Below, one piece after another: positions 25,140 to 33,813 of a DNA stretch of 64,000 nt. The notes beneath the pieces are model-generated. The model was not told the DNA's origin. It searched no databases and saw only the letters and a program-made list of their open reading frames with translations. How positions within the stretch are numbered: position 1 is the first letter of the stretch; every line of letters begins with the position of its first letter. A program made the translations under genes and the position numbers. The DNA is from Microbacterium oxydans. GTDB taxonomy: Bacteria; Actinomycetota; Actinomycetes; Actinomycetales; Microbacteriaceae. The DNA is taken from positions 248,001-312,000 of the forward strand of contig NZ_BJOG01000001.1 of NCBI RefSeq assembly GCF_006540085.1, given 5' to 3'.

Positions 25140-26558
25140 CTACCGGCGCACCAGTTCCGCGCTCACCGGCTTCGGGATGAACATCGAGAACACCAGCGCG
25201 CCGACGAGGATGACGGCCCCGGTGATCAGCGCCGCGACATACCCGCCCGCCGGCACCTCGCTCGAGGCGAAGGAGGTCTGCGCCGCATAGATGACGACGA
25301 AGCTCAGCCCGGCGCCGAGATTGATGGCGCCGGTGTTCAGGCCGGGGAGTGAACCGGGGCGATCCTTCGGCGAGAGCACGACACCCAGACCGTTGAGCAT
25401 GATGTTGCCGATTCCCGCGTAGGTGATCCCGACCGCGATCGAGAGGAGGAGCAGCACGAATCGCGATGAGGTCTCCACGTTGGCGACCATGAGTCCGAGC
25501 ACGAGCACGGTTCCGCCCAGCCCGATGCGCAGCATCGTGCGGTATCCGACCGTGGCTGCGAGCCGACCGCTGAGCGGACCCATGAGGAGCCCGGCGAGGG
25601 CGTAGGGCATCAGGATCCACAGCGACACCTCCTCCGCACTCATCGAGAGGTTCATCGCGGTGTCCTGCGCGAGTGCGGGGACCACGCCGTTCATGATCGC
25701 GAAGATCCCCGACAGGGTCAGGAGCGAGGTCGCGCTCAGTGCCCAGGTAGCCCTCTGCTTCAGCTGGGGGATCGACACGAGCGGATCCGCGATCCGTCCC
25801 TCGAGCTTCCAGAAGGCGGCGAAGGATGCAACCGCGACGATGCCGAGGACGACGACGAGCAGCAGGTCCGCGCCGGCGAGCTTGCCGAGCTCGTTGAGCG
25901 CGACGAGCATCGATCCCACCGAGACGACGAGCAGCAGCGACCCCCACCAGTCCATGCGGGGACGGTCATCGGCCATGGTCTCCGGAGCGAGCAGGCGCAC
26001 GGTCAGGGCGGCGACGATCGCCACACCCGCCATGGTCCAGAAGATCGACGCGAAGCCGTGGTTCGTCGCCAGATATCCGCCGAGCAGAGCGTCACCTCCG
26101 GCGATCCCTCCGTTGACGGCGGTGACGACACCGAGGAGGGTGCCGTACGCCTTCGGATCCTTCACCGCGGCTCGCAGCATGATCAGGCAGAGCGGAACGA
26201 CCGGTCCCGACACGCCCTGGATCAGCCGGCCGACGAACAGCATCGGGACGTTCGTGGCCAGCGCCGCCACGACGCAGCCCACGGCCATCACCACGAGCAT
26301 GCCGACGAGAACCCGTCGACGTCCGATCAGATCACCCAGGCGGGGGAGGAACAGGGTGAACAGCGCGGCAGCTGTGAAGAACACCGTCTGGGTCGCGGCG
26401 ATCTCGGTGGAGGTGGCGTCGAGTTCGCGCTCCATCGTCACCAGCGCGGGGCTCAGCATGCTGGCGTTGAGCTGGAACGCGAGGCAGGCGGCGAGGAGGG
26501 CGATCATCAGCGCCACCACGTTCGTCCGGGTGCGAACAGCTTCTGTGTGGTTGGTCAT
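25140..26558 (-). CDS. MFS transporter (DHA2-like)
   Basis: 472 residues, 12-14 membrane segments. Motif A is seen as PRLGDLIGRRRVLVG, and motif C-like glycines in NGGIAGGDALLGG point to an antiporter. The ATG at 26558 faces the lacI-type gene across a perfect operator, so it belongs to the nucleoside/ribose regulon. Its substrate might be a nucleoside or purine rather than a drug. That is inferred from location only. Confidence 0.75.
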   Translation of the reverse strand: MTNHTEAVRTRTNVVALMIALLAACLAFQLNASMLSPALVTMERELDATSTEIAATQTVFFTAAALFTLFLPRLGDLIGRRRVLVGMLVVMAVGCVVAALATNVPMLFVGRLIQGVSGPVVPLCLIMLRAAVKDPKAYGTLLGVVTAVNGGIAGGDALLGGYLATNHGFASIFWTMAGVAIVAALTVRLLAPETMADDRPRMDWWGSLLLVVSVGSMLVALNELGKLAGADLLLVVVLGIVAVASFAAFWKLEGRIADPLVSIPQLKQRATWALSATSLLTLSGIFAIMNGVVPALAQDTAMNLSMSAEEVSLWILMPYALAGLLMGPLSGRLAATVGYRTMLRIGLGGTVLVLGLMVANVETSSRFVLLLLSIAVGITYAGIGNIMLNGLGVVLSPKDRPGSLPGLNTGAINLGAGLSFVVIYAAQTSFASSEVPAGGYVAALITGAVILVGALVFSMFIPKPVSAELVRR

Positions 26559-26615
26559 TGCTCACTTCTTCGTGTCTGGTGGGGGGGCTTGTCGGTGGTT
26601 GATCAGGGGCTGATC

Positions 26616-26639
26616 GCGTGCGTAATCCTTTACGCACGC
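26616..26639. promoter_or_regulatory. LacI-family operator 1
   Basis: Arms GCGTGCGTAA and TTACGCACGC around TCCT, between the divergent MFS and lacI-type genes. The -10 TATCTT (26642-26647) lies just after it and 6 nt before the regulator ATG, so the operator covers the -35. Confidence 0.75.
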
Positions 26640-26653
26640 CATATCTTTGACTG

Positions 26654-27709
26654 ATGGTGTCGACGGCGGCACCGATGGGGGGTCGGGTCGTGGTGAAGAA
26701 GGCGTCGGTCACGCTGCACGAGGTGGCGGCAGCCGCCGGGGTGTCCATCGCGACCGTCTCGCGGGCCCTCAACGGGAAGGACCGCGTCTCCGGCCGCACC
26801 GCCGAGCACGTGGCCGAGGTCGCCGAGCGTCTCGGCTATCGCGTCAATCTCATCGGTCGCGGACTGCGGGCGGGCAGCGGTGCCACGATCGGCGTCGTGG
26901 TCCCGGTGATCAGCAACCCTTTCTACGGCGAGCTCATCCACCGCCTCGAAGACCATCTGCAGCGCCGCGGCTTCGATCTCGTCATCGCCGACTCGCACGG
27001 CGAGGTCGACCGCGAACGCGAACGTCTCCGCATGCTGGTCGAACGTCGCGTCGAGGGGATCTTCGTCGTGCCGTCCGATGCCGAGCTCTCGTACGACGCC
27101 GTCGCGGACACCGCCCGCAGAGTGCCGCTGGTGCAGCTCGACCGCCGCGTGATCGACCTGTCCGCCGACTTCGTTGGAGTGGACAATGACGCCGGCATCG
27201 ATCTCGCCGTCGACCACGTCACCTCCCGCGGAGCGCGTCGGGTCGTGCTCGTCTCGGGCAACGACGTCACCTCGGTGGGCCGTGAGCGACGGGCCGCGTT
27301 CGAGGCCACGGTCCGCACCCGGTCGCTGTCCCGCGAGGACAACATCTTCGGCGAGTACCTGCTCGCCTTCGGAGAGCGGGCCGCGGAAGAGCTGCTCGCC
27401 CGCGGGCCTCTTCCCGACGCGATCATCGCCGGAGACGACCTCGTCGCGGCCGGCGCCATCGCGGCGTTGAAGCGCGCGGGCAGGAGCGTTCCCTCCGATG
27501 TGCAGGTGACGGGCTTCGACGGGACGATGCTCGCCGACGTCTGCGAACCGCGGCTGACGACCGTCGTGCAGCCGTTCGACGGGCTCGCCCAGGAGGCGAC
27601 CGAGGCCCTGGTGCGACGGATGGAAGACCCCGAGGCCCCGTACGTGCTCCGTCGCCTCGCGCCGAGTCTGCGCGTGGCCGAGTCGACGACGCCCGCCGCT
27701 ACGCACTGA
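26654..27709 (+). CDS. LacI-family transcriptional regulator of nucleoside/ribose use
   Basis: 351 residues. The N-terminal HTH and hinge are AGVSIATVSRALNGKDRVSG and RLGYRVNLIGRGLR. A periplasmic-binding-like effector domain follows (GVVVPVISNPFYGELIHRLE ... VQVTGFDGTMLADVCEPRLTT). The effector is probably ribose or a nucleoside, given the neighbours. The ATG at 26654 fits a leaderless start; a GTG at 26693 is the alternative. It ends 3 bp from the convergent nucleoside hydrolase gene. Confidence 0.88.
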   Translation: MVSTAAPMGGRVVVKKASVTLHEVAAAAGVSIATVSRALNGKDRVSGRTAEHVAEVAERLGYRVNLIGRGLRAGSGATIGVVVPVISNPFYGELIHRLEDHLQRRGFDLVIADSHGEVDRERERLRMLVERRVEGIFVVPSDAELSYDAVADTARRVPLVQLDRRVIDLSADFVGVDNDAGIDLAVDHVTSRGARRVVLVSGNDVTSVGRERRAAFEATVRTRSLSREDNIFGEYLLAFGERAAEELLARGPLPDAIIAGDDLVAAGAIAALKRAGRSVPSDVQVTGFDGTMLADVCEPRLTTVVQPFDGLAQEATEALVRRMEDPEAPYVLRRLAPSLRVAESTTPAATH

Positions 27710-27712
27710 ACC

Positions 27713-28645
27713 TCATGCCAGCGCGCCGACGGCGTCGGTGACCAGGTTCCAGAACTTCGGCACGTCGAGGGTGATCGCGACGTCGGTGTTCGGCTCCTTG
27801 CCGAGCATGTCGTGGAGATCGACGCAGGTCGCACCGGCTGTGAACTCGCCCGTGGTCTCGATGTCCACATGGCAGCGCTGCACGGAGGCGACGGCGCGGT
27901 CGATCGCGATGGCCACGGTGATGGGGTCGTGCAGAGGGCCCTCGGGCATGCCCTCCGCCTTCTCGTAGGTGCTGCAGAAGAACCGGAGCAGCTCGACCCC
28001 GAAGGCTGCGGTGTCGTTGCCCACCGCCCCGATGCGCTGGATGACCTCTTCGGTGATGAGGGCCTGGTGGGAGATGTTGAGCCCGACCATCGTCAGCGGC
28101 AGTCCGGAGGCGAACACGACGGCTGCGGCTTCGGGGTCGGCCCAGGCATTGAACTCCGGGTACGCGCCCACGTTGCCGCGCCCGGTCGAGCCGCCCATCC
28201 AGATGATCTCCTTGATCTGCGACGTGACCTCGGGGCGCTGCTGCAGCAGGAGCGCGATGTTCGTCAGCGGACCGGTCGGGATCAGCGTGATCGGCTCCGA
28301 CGAAGCGGCGAGCGTGTCGGCGAGGAAGTCGACGGCGTGGCGGGGGTCGAGCGGCACCGTGGGTTCGGGGAGCACCGGACCGCCCAGCGCGTTCTCGCCG
28401 TGGATCCACGCCCCGGGGGTCAGTTCACGCGTGAGGGGCTTGTCGGCACCGGCGGCGACCGGCACGTCCGTGACCCCGGCGACCGTGAGGGCGATCCGCG
28501 CGTTGCGGGTCGTGTGCTCGAGGTAGCCGTTGCCGCCGACGGTCGTCACACCGCGCAGGTCGATGGCGTCGTTTCCGGCCGCGAGCCAGATCGCGAAGAC
28601 GTCGTCGTGGCCCGGATCGCAGTCGAGAAGGACGGGAGTGGTCAT
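27713..28645 (-). CDS. Inosine/uridine-preferring nucleoside hydrolase
   Basis: 310 residues. The N-terminal calcium site DCDPGHDD is intact. PTGPLTNIALLL and WMGGSTGRGN are conserved family motifs, and a C-terminal acidic site is near HDPITVAIAI. It hydrolyses ribonucleosides to base and ribose in the cytoplasm. Ribose can then be phosphorylated by the divergent ribokinase. Shared operator between the two starts. Confidence 0.9.
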   Translation of the reverse strand: MTTPVLLDCDPGHDDVFAIWLAAGNDAIDLRGVTTVGGNGYLEHTTRNARIALTVAGVTDVPVAAGADKPLTRELTPGAWIHGENALGGPVLPEPTVPLDPRHAVDFLADTLAASSEPITLIPTGPLTNIALLLQQRPEVTSQIKEIIWMGGSTGRGNVGAYPEFNAWADPEAAAVVFASGLPLTMVGLNISHQALITEEVIQRIGAVGNDTAAFGVELLRFFCSTYEKAEGMPEGPLHDPITVAIAIDRAVASVQRCHVDIETTGEFTAGATCVDLHDMLGKEPNTDVAITLDVPKFWNLVTDAVGALA

Positions 28646-28668
28646 GGTGCTCCTTTGCAGATGTTCGT

Positions 28669-28686
28669 GCGTAAACGTTTACACTT
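28669..28686. promoter_or_regulatory. LacI-family operator 2
   Basis: Perfect palindrome GTAAACGTTTAC (28671-28682) inside TGCGTAAACGTTTACACT. It aligns base for base with the core of operator 1 (TGCGTAA, four variable bases, TTAC), so the same LacI protein should control the hydrolase and ribokinase. Confidence 0.75.
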
Positions 28687-28758
28687 TCTTGCAGGAACGT
28701 CAAGTCGGGTGCACCGTCGTCGTTGCCTACCCCATCCCACGATCCGAAAGCCGCCGCC

Positions 28759-29607
28759 ATGACCACCCCTGTCTCTCCCTCACTCGTCGTCGTCGGCAGC
28801 GCGAACGTCGACGTCACCGCGTTCGTCGATCGCCTCCCCACCGCAGGTGAGACCGTCGCCGGCGGAAGGCTGTCCCGAGACCTGGGAGGGAAGGGCGCGA
28901 ATCAGGCCGTCGCCGCCGCCAAGCTCGGCGGGAGAGTCCGCATGATCGGCGCCGTCGGGGATGACGCCGACGGGGCCTGGACCCGAGACGAGATGGATCG
29001 GGCCGGGGTGGACACCACCGACCTCCGCACCGTCGATGCCCCGACCGGAACGGCACTGATCGTCGTGGATTCCGACGCCGAGAACCAGATCGCGGTGTGC
29101 CCGGGAGCGAATGATCGGGTGAGTCTCGACGGCGTGACCTTCCGAGAGGAGGAGGCGGTGCTCATGCAACTGGAGATCGCGCTCAGCATCGTCGAAGAGG
29201 TCGCTGCGAGGGCGCCCGGCTTCATCGCCGTCAACGCCGCTCCCGCCCAGCCGCTACCCGAAGCGCTGCTGAGTCGCGTCGATCTGTTCATCGTGAACGA
29301 GACCGAGCGCGAGCTCATGCCCGAGCTCGCTGAGGCCGAACTCGTCGCGGTCACCTACGGCGCGGCCGGCGCCGCCCTGTATCGCCGTGGCGAGGAGATC
29401 ACCCGGGCCGACGGCATCCCCGCCGAGGCCGTGAACACGGTCGGCGCGGGCGATGCGTTCTGCGCGGCACTCGTGCTCGCGCTGCGCACAGGGCACGCAC
29501 CCGCCGACGCTCTCGAAGCCGCGTGCGCCGTGGGGTCTGCGGCCGTGTCGCACCTCTCGTCGCAGCCGCCGTTCGAGCACCTGAGTCGGTACCTGCCGGT
29601 GCGGTGA
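28759..29607 (+). CDS. rbsK: Ribokinase (PfkB family)
   Basis: 282 residues. PfkB signature 1 GGKGANQAVAAAKLGG and signature 2 NTVGAGDAFCAAL (catalytic Asp) are intact. It phosphorylates D-ribose to ribose 5-phosphate using ATP. The ATG at 28759 gives the family N-terminus. It works with the divergent nucleoside hydrolase in nucleoside salvage. The missing piece is a dedicated ribose transporter, unless the MFS gene supplies it. Confidence 0.88.
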   Translation: MTTPVSPSLVVVGSANVDVTAFVDRLPTAGETVAGGRLSRDLGGKGANQAVAAAKLGGRVRMIGAVGDDADGAWTRDEMDRAGVDTTDLRTVDAPTGTALIVVDSDAENQIAVCPGANDRVSLDGVTFREEEAVLMQLEIALSIVEEVAARAPGFIAVNAAPAQPLPEALLSRVDLFIVNETERELMPELAEAELVAVTYGAAGAALYRRGEEITRADGIPAEAVNTVGAGDAFCAALVLALRTGHAPADALEAACAVGSAAVSHLSSQPPFEHLSRYLPVR

Positions 29608-29702
29608 CGGGAGGCTCCGGATCACGAATCGGGCTGTCGTACTCCTCAATGAAACGAAGCTGACCCGGGAGAGGAGGTCCCGTCGTGGAGCCGGAAAGAA
29701 GA

Positions 29703-29731
29703 AGGCCCGGCTTCCTCGAAAGGAACCGGGC
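29703..29731. terminator. Terminator at the chromosome side of the island
   Basis: GGCCCGG plus TTCC pair with GGAA plus CCGGGCC around TCGAAA. In the uninterrupted chromosome it would have lain just past the tRNA-Leu 3' end, so it can have served both rbsK and the tRNA. Confidence 0.7.
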
Positions 29732-29741
29732 CATCTTGAAC

Positions 29742-29763
29742 TGTGCGCGAGGGGGGACTTGAA
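29742..29763. repeat. att repeat, left end of the integrated element
   Basis: 22 bp identical to the 3' end of tRNA-Leu (copy at 44231-44252), starting GTGCGCGAGG and ending ACTTGAAC. After it the sequence departs from the tRNA. It is the displaced 3' end left by site-specific integration. Confidence 0.85.
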
Positions 29764-29882
29764 CTGATCTCGACCCCCTCGCGCCGCGAATCTCGGTATG
29801 ACGTTCTGCCGCATAAAGTCAACGATCTACAGCACGTGAACTGTGGATAACTCCACCGAGCTACCCCGAGCTACAGGTTGCT

Positions 29883-29902
29883 TAGCACTTTCGCTAGCAC
29901 TT
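29883..29902. repeat. Left arm-type repeats (TAGCACTT x2)
   Basis: Two TAGCACTT words at 29883 and 29895, exactly 12 bp apart. The same pair with the same spacing occurs at the right end, which points to integrase arm-binding sites. Confidence 0.6.
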
Positions 29903-29947
29903 TTTCGGGCGCACGCCGAGCTGCGCGGGCCCGGGAACTCGCGATGC

Positions 29948-30253
29948 TCAGCTACGCGCTTCAGAGAACACCGCATGTAGCTGTTCGAGGGTCGGTGACC
30001 CGGCAAGCCCGTTCGGTGTCCGGAAGACGCGGCAGGCGAGTCCGACGGGCGCGCTTGGTTCGGCGAACGGGTCGATGCCGTCGATGAGGATCGTCGGGGA
30101 ACCGTGAAACCCGAGACGAACTGCTTCCTCCGTGGTCCCGACTCGTTGACGGATGATGCTTGCATCGGTGCGCCCGTGGAGTGCTTCGGCGATCCTGTGG
30201 TCGAGTACCTCCCAGTTCGGGCAGCCGTCGAAGTATTGCAGTGTGATCTCCAT
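29948..30253 (-). CDS. Small thioredoxin-like protein of the metal operon
   Basis: 101 residues. The start EITLQYFDGCPNW and the later GFHGSPTILIDGIDPFA have a thioredoxin-like fold pattern seen in short MerB-adjacent or alkylmercury-lyase-like proteins. Only one Cys is in the usual active-site place (CPNW); another is in GLACRVFR. So a redox or metal-binding rather than a classical oxidoreductase role is likely. GAGAGGA precedes the ATG. It is the last gene of the cad operon, 10 bp after lspA. Confidence 0.65.
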   Translation of the reverse strand: MEITLQYFDGCPNWEVLDHRIAEALHGRTDASIIRQRVGTTEEAVRLGFHGSPTILIDGIDPFAEPSAPVGLACRVFRTPNGLAGSPTLEQLHAVFSEARS

Positions 30254-30263
30254 GATGGTCCTC

Positions 30264-30788
30264 TCAGTTCTCGGCGCTGCGGAGCATCAGGAGCGCTCCG
30301 GCGATCGCGGCGATGACGATGACGATGTCGGCGACGTTCCCGATGAACCAGTTGCCGTAGGCGAGGAAGTCCACGACGTGCCCCTGCGCGAATCCTGGTT
30401 GGCGGAAAAGCCGGTCGCCGGCGTGCGAGGCTGCGGCCCCGCCGAGCGCACCGATCACGATCGCCCATCCGGGGCGTCGGACTCGGAAGGCGAACACGAT
30501 CGCGGTGACCGTGGCCGCGACGGCGATGAGAGCGAACACCCAGGTGGAGCCCTCGCCGAAGGAGAATGCCGCGCCGGGGTTGTAGGCGAGTTGCAGGCCG
30601 AGCAGGTCGCCGATCAGCGGGATGCGCTCGTGCTCCGACAGAGTGGCCTCGGCCCATGCCTTCGTCCCCTGATCGATGAAGACGACGACCACGGCGATCA
30701 GGAGTGCCCAGGCAGTGAGCCGCCAGCGCCCCCTCTGCGGCCGCTGTTCCGATGCCGACTCAACGTCTGCGTTCGTGTCCGGAGTCAT
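30264..30788 (-). CDS. lspA: Signal peptidase II (lipoprotein signal peptidase) in a metal operon
   Basis: 174 residues, four membrane segments. The two catalytic Asp are visible in VVDFLAYGNW and GNVADIVIVI; NPGAAFSF and AGDRLFRQPG are the other family boxes, although the usual GGxxxN is altered to AAASHAGDR. It cleaves lipoprotein signal peptides after diacylglyceryl transfer. The housekeeping lspA is normally near ileS, so this is an accessory copy carried with cadmium genes, as known for some cad elements. Its ATG overlaps the cadD stop. Confidence 0.88.
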   Translation of the reverse strand: MTPDTNADVESASEQRPQRGRWRLTAWALLIAVVVVFIDQGTKAWAEATLSEHERIPLIGDLLGLQLAYNPGAAFSFGEGSTWVFALIAVAATVTAIVFAFRVRRPGWAIVIGALGGAAASHAGDRLFRQPGFAQGHVVDFLAYGNWFIGNVADIVIVIAAIAGALLMLRSAEN

Positions 30789-31393
30789 GCGAGGACCTCG
30801 AAGAGACGGACGATGACGCCGGACTCGATCAGGATGAACAGGCCCAGGCCGATGAACACGACCGGGACGAGCCAGTGCTCGACGCGCTCGAGCGTCTCGG
30901 TGACCGCCTTGTGCGTGCCGATCAGGCGTCCGGCGGCACACCAGACGGCGACGAGGATCAGGAACACGACGATCATGATCACGACGTCGCCGGGAGTGCT
31001 GGTGCGGAAGATCGGCGTGTAGAGGGAGATGTTGTCCGCCCCGTTGGCGATCGTGATCCCCGCGACGCCCCACAGGCCTACTGCGCTGATCTTGACGTCG
31101 TCGTCATCATCGTCGCCGTTGCGGCGCAGGCCGCGCACTAGGGTCCAGATGCCGATGCCGAGCGGGATGAGACCGAGGAAGCCCACCCATTCGTCCGGGA
31201 CGATCGTGAGACCGAGCGCGGCGATCACGCTGATCACGACGAGGGTGATGAACCCGAGATACTGGCCAGCAATGATCTGCCACGGCCGTGGCTTCCCCCG
31301 GCTGGAGGCAAGGAACAGCACCGTGAGCACGACGATGTCGTCGATGTTGGTCGCAGCGAACAGGCCGATCGCTGAGCCGATGGTCGCGAGCAT
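30785..31393 (-). CDS. cadD: CadD-family cadmium resistance transporter
   Basis: 202 residues, five or six membrane segments. The start SAIGLFAATNIDDIVVLTVLF is the CadD/LysE-superfamily signature, repeated as GVAGITIANGADNISLYTP. A central acidic loop (GDDDDDD) may bind cations. It is expected to lower cytoplasmic Cd2+. Starts and stops overlap both neighbours, so it is fixed in the cmtR-ATPase-cadD-lspA operon. Confidence 0.88.
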   Translation of the reverse strand: MLATIGSAIGLFAATNIDDIVVLTVLFLASSRGKPRPWQIIAGQYLGFITLVVISVIAALGLTIVPDEWVGFLGLIPLGIGIWTLVRGLRRNGDDDDDDVKISAVGLWGVAGITIANGADNISLYTPIFRTSTPGDVVIMIVVFLILVAVWCAAGRLIGTHKAVTETLERVEHWLVPVVFIGLGLFILIESGVIVRLFEVLA

Positions 31394-33306
31394 CAGCTCG
31401 CCAACCGTGGTGTGCGGGTGCGTGCGGCGCGCAGGCCGTTGAGGATCACGATGACCTCCGCGACCTCGTGGACCAGGACGACAGCCGCAAGTCCCAGCAC
31501 ACCGAACAGCGCCAGCGGGAGCAGTGCGGTGATGATCAGCAGCGACAGGATGATGTTCTGGTTGATGATCCGCCGGCCCCGCCGGGCGTGGTCGAACGCC
31601 CGCGGGATGAGACGCAGGTCATGGCCGGTGAAGGCCACGTCCGCGGACTCGATCGCTGCATCGGAGCCGGTCGCCCCCATCGCGATGCCGATGTCCGCGG
31701 ACGCCAGGGCCGGGGCGTCGTTGATGCCGTCGCCGATCATCGCGACCGATCCCGCCTTCGACAACTCGCCGATCGCGGCCGCCTTGTCCTCGGGACGCAG
31801 CTCCGCGCGCACGTCACCGATCCCCGCCTGCGCAGCCAGCGCACGAGCAGTGCGGGCGTTGTCCCCGGTGAGCATCGTCACGCCGATACCCTGATCCGCG
31901 AGCGTGCGGACGACTTCGGGGACTTCGGGGCGCAGCTCGTCGCGGACACCGATCGCGGCGACCGCCACTCCACCGCGGTGGACGATCACGACGGTCATGC
32001 CCTGTTCCTCAAGAAGCGCGACCCGGTCGCCGAGCTCGCCGGCGTCGAGCCAGCGGGGGCTGCCGACGGTGATCGTCACGCCGTCGACGGTGCCTTCGAT
32101 GCCGTGTCCGGCCTGCTCGGTCACGTCCGCGGCCGCGGGAACGCCCGGGGCGGCGGCGGTGATCGCGGAGGCGAGGGGGTGCGTGCTGTGCTGCTCCAGC
32201 GCCGCCGCCCAGGCCAGTGCCTGCGTCTCGGTCACGCCGTCCGCGGTGAGGACGGCGGTGACCGTCGGCTCGTTGCGGGTCAGGGTGCCGGTCTTGTCGA
32301 CCGCGACGTGCCGGACCGTTCCGAAGCGCTCGAACACCGCGCCGGATTTGATGATCACGCCGAACTTGCTCGCCGCGCCGATCGCGGCCACGACCGTCAG
32401 CGGCACCGAGATCGCCAGCGCGCACGGAGAGGCGGCGACCAGCACCACGAGCGCGCGGGTGATCCATACCTCCGGGTCGCCCAGCAGCGACCCGATGATC
32501 GCGACGAGGGCGGCGAGGATCAGCACACCCGGGACCAGCGGCCGCGCGATCCGGTCGGCGAGACGCGCCCGCTCGCCCTTCTCGGTCTGCGCCTGCTCCA
32601 CCAGCTCGACGATCGTGGTGAGCGAGTTGTCGGTGCCCGCCGCGGTCGTCTCGACCTCCAGCGCGCCGGCGCTGTTGATCGCGCCGGCCGACACCGCAGC
32701 GCCGGGCTCGACCTCAACCGGGATCGACTCTCCGGTGATCGCCGAGGTGTCCAGGCTGGAACGCCCCGCACGGACAATCCCGTCGGTCGCGATCCGCTCA
32801 CCCGGACGGACCACCATGACCTGGCCGACCGTCAGCTCTTTCGCCTGAACCTGCACGGACACCCCGTCGCGCAGCACTGTCGCCGTCTCCGGCACGAGCT
32901 TCAGCAGCGCCCGCAGTCCGCCACGGGCGCGGTCCATCGCCTTGTCCTCGAGGGCCTCTGCGATTGAGTACAGGAACGCCAGCGCCGCGGCCTCTTCGAC
33001 GTAGCCGAGGATGACCGCGCCGATCGCGCTGATCGTCATCAGCAGCCCGATGCCGAGTTTGCCCTTGAACAGCTTGCGAATCGCGCCGGGCGTGAACGTC
33101 GACGCGCCCAGCAACAGGCCGGCCCAGAACAGCACGAGCGCCGGGATCTCGAGAACGGACCACTCGAAGACCAGACCTGTCAGGAACGCAACACCGGAGA
33201 AGACCGGCACCATGATCCCGCGGTCCCGCCACCAGGGCCGCTCCACCTCTTCGGGCTCATCCGCCGCAACGGCAGGCTCGTGCTCGCAGCCACACGCCGC
33301 ACTCAC
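31393..33306 (-). CDS. P1B-type heavy-metal ATPase (Cd/Zn/Co exporter)
   Basis: 637 residues. The phosphorylation site is DKTGTLTRN, the phosphatase loop TGES, the nucleotide site HP in STHPLAS, and the hinge GDGINDAPAL. The ion site in TM6 is SPCAL rather than CPC, and TM8 has HEVAEV, features of the P1B-4 branch (Co/Zn/Cd). No N-terminal HMA domain, but a short CGCEHE cysteine/histidine tag. The GTG start overlaps the cmtR stop (GTGA). It pumps metal out across the cytoplasmic membrane. Confidence 0.88.
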   Translation of the reverse strand: MSAACGCEHEPAVAADEPEEVERPWWRDRGIMVPVFSGVAFLTGLVFEWSVLEIPALVLFWAGLLLGASTFTPGAIRKLFKGKLGIGLLMTISAIGAVILGYVEEAAALAFLYSIAEALEDKAMDRARGGLRALLKLVPETATVLRDGVSVQVQAKELTVGQVMVVRPGERIATDGIVRAGRSSLDTSAITGESIPVEVEPGAAVSAGAINSAGALEVETTAAGTDNSLTTIVELVEQAQTEKGERARLADRIARPLVPGVLILAALVAIIGSLLGDPEVWITRALVVLVAASPCALAISVPLTVVAAIGAASKFGVIIKSGAVFERFGTVRHVAVDKTGTLTRNEPTVTAVLTADGVTETQALAWAAALEQHSTHPLASAITAAAPGVPAAADVTEQAGHGIEGTVDGVTITVGSPRWLDAGELGDRVALLEEQGMTVVIVHRGGVAVAAIGVRDELRPEVPEVVRTLADQGIGVTMLTGDNARTARALAAQAGIGDVRAELRPEDKAAAIGELSKAGSVAMIGDGINDAPALASADIGIAMGATGSDAAIESADVAFTGHDLRLIPRAFDHARRGRRIINQNIILSLLIITALLPLALFGVLGLAAVVLVHEVAEVIVILNGLRAARTRTPRLAS

Positions 33307-33662
33307 GCGTCCGCCCCTGTACCGCAGCAGCCCGGCACCGTGCACGACGAGTCCACGCACGGCGCATGCTCATCGACAGCCAGCGTCACATCCACCAGCG
33401 CGACGAGTGCCGCGGCAAGGTGCGGATCCGCGATCGCATACCGCGTCTGTCGCCCCTCAGGCTCCGCGACCACGATCCCGCAGTCACGCAGGCACGTAAG
33501 ATGGTTGGACACGTTCGAGCGCGTCAACTCCAGTTCGCGGGAGAGCACACCCGGATAACTCGGGGCGTCGAGCAGAGTCATTAGAATCTTGGAGCGCGTC
33601 GGATCTGCCATGGCCCGGCCGAGCCGGTTCATGACGTCGAGGCGTGAAGCAATAGTCAGCAT
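33303..33662 (-). CDS. cmtR: CmtR-type cadmium/lead-sensing ArsR repressor
   Basis: 119 residues. The winged helix is LSRELELTRSNVSNHLTCLRD. The three Cd/Pb ligands known from M. tuberculosis CmtR, Cys57, Cys61 and Cys102, are at exactly the same residue numbers when translation begins at the ATG at 33662. This supports that start over the longer open frame. The C-terminus adds a further cluster (CVDSSCTVPGCCG). It should repress the downstream operon until Cd2+ or Pb2+ binds. Confidence 0.92.
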   Translation of the reverse strand: MLTIASRLDVMNRLGRAMADPTRSKILMTLLDAPSYPGVLSRELELTRSNVSNHLTCLRDCGIVVAEPEGRQTRYAIADPHLAAALVALVDVTLAVDEHAPCVDSSCTVPGCCGTGADA

Positions 33663-33669
33663 GCACTGA

Positions 33670-33699
33670 ACTATACAGTAAACGCTGACATACTGACAA
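33670..33699 (-). promoter_or_regulatory. Promoter of the cmtR-cad operon
   Basis: On the minus strand TTGTCA (33699-33694), 18 bp, TATAGT (33675-33670), then 7 nt to the cmtR ATG. The spacer is AT-rich and is the likely CmtR site. Between here and the next feature (33700-33813) nothing else is seen. Confidence 0.65.
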
Positions 33700-33813
33700 T
33701 TCGCCGATTCGAGCAGCGGCGCGCGGATTGCCGCTTGCATCGGTCCAGTAACTGGTCGTGGCCAGCACCGCGCAGCTCCGTTGGCGGCTCGATGTGGGTG
33801 TGTCGCCCGGTGT

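Noticed and set aside
29842-29850. Single DnaA-box-like TGTGGATAA near the left att core
   Set aside because: A lone box gives no support for a replication origin in the element.
31468-32967. A 499-codon open frame opposite the P1B-ATPase
   Set aside because: It is an antisense shadow of the ATPase gene with no recognisable protein features.
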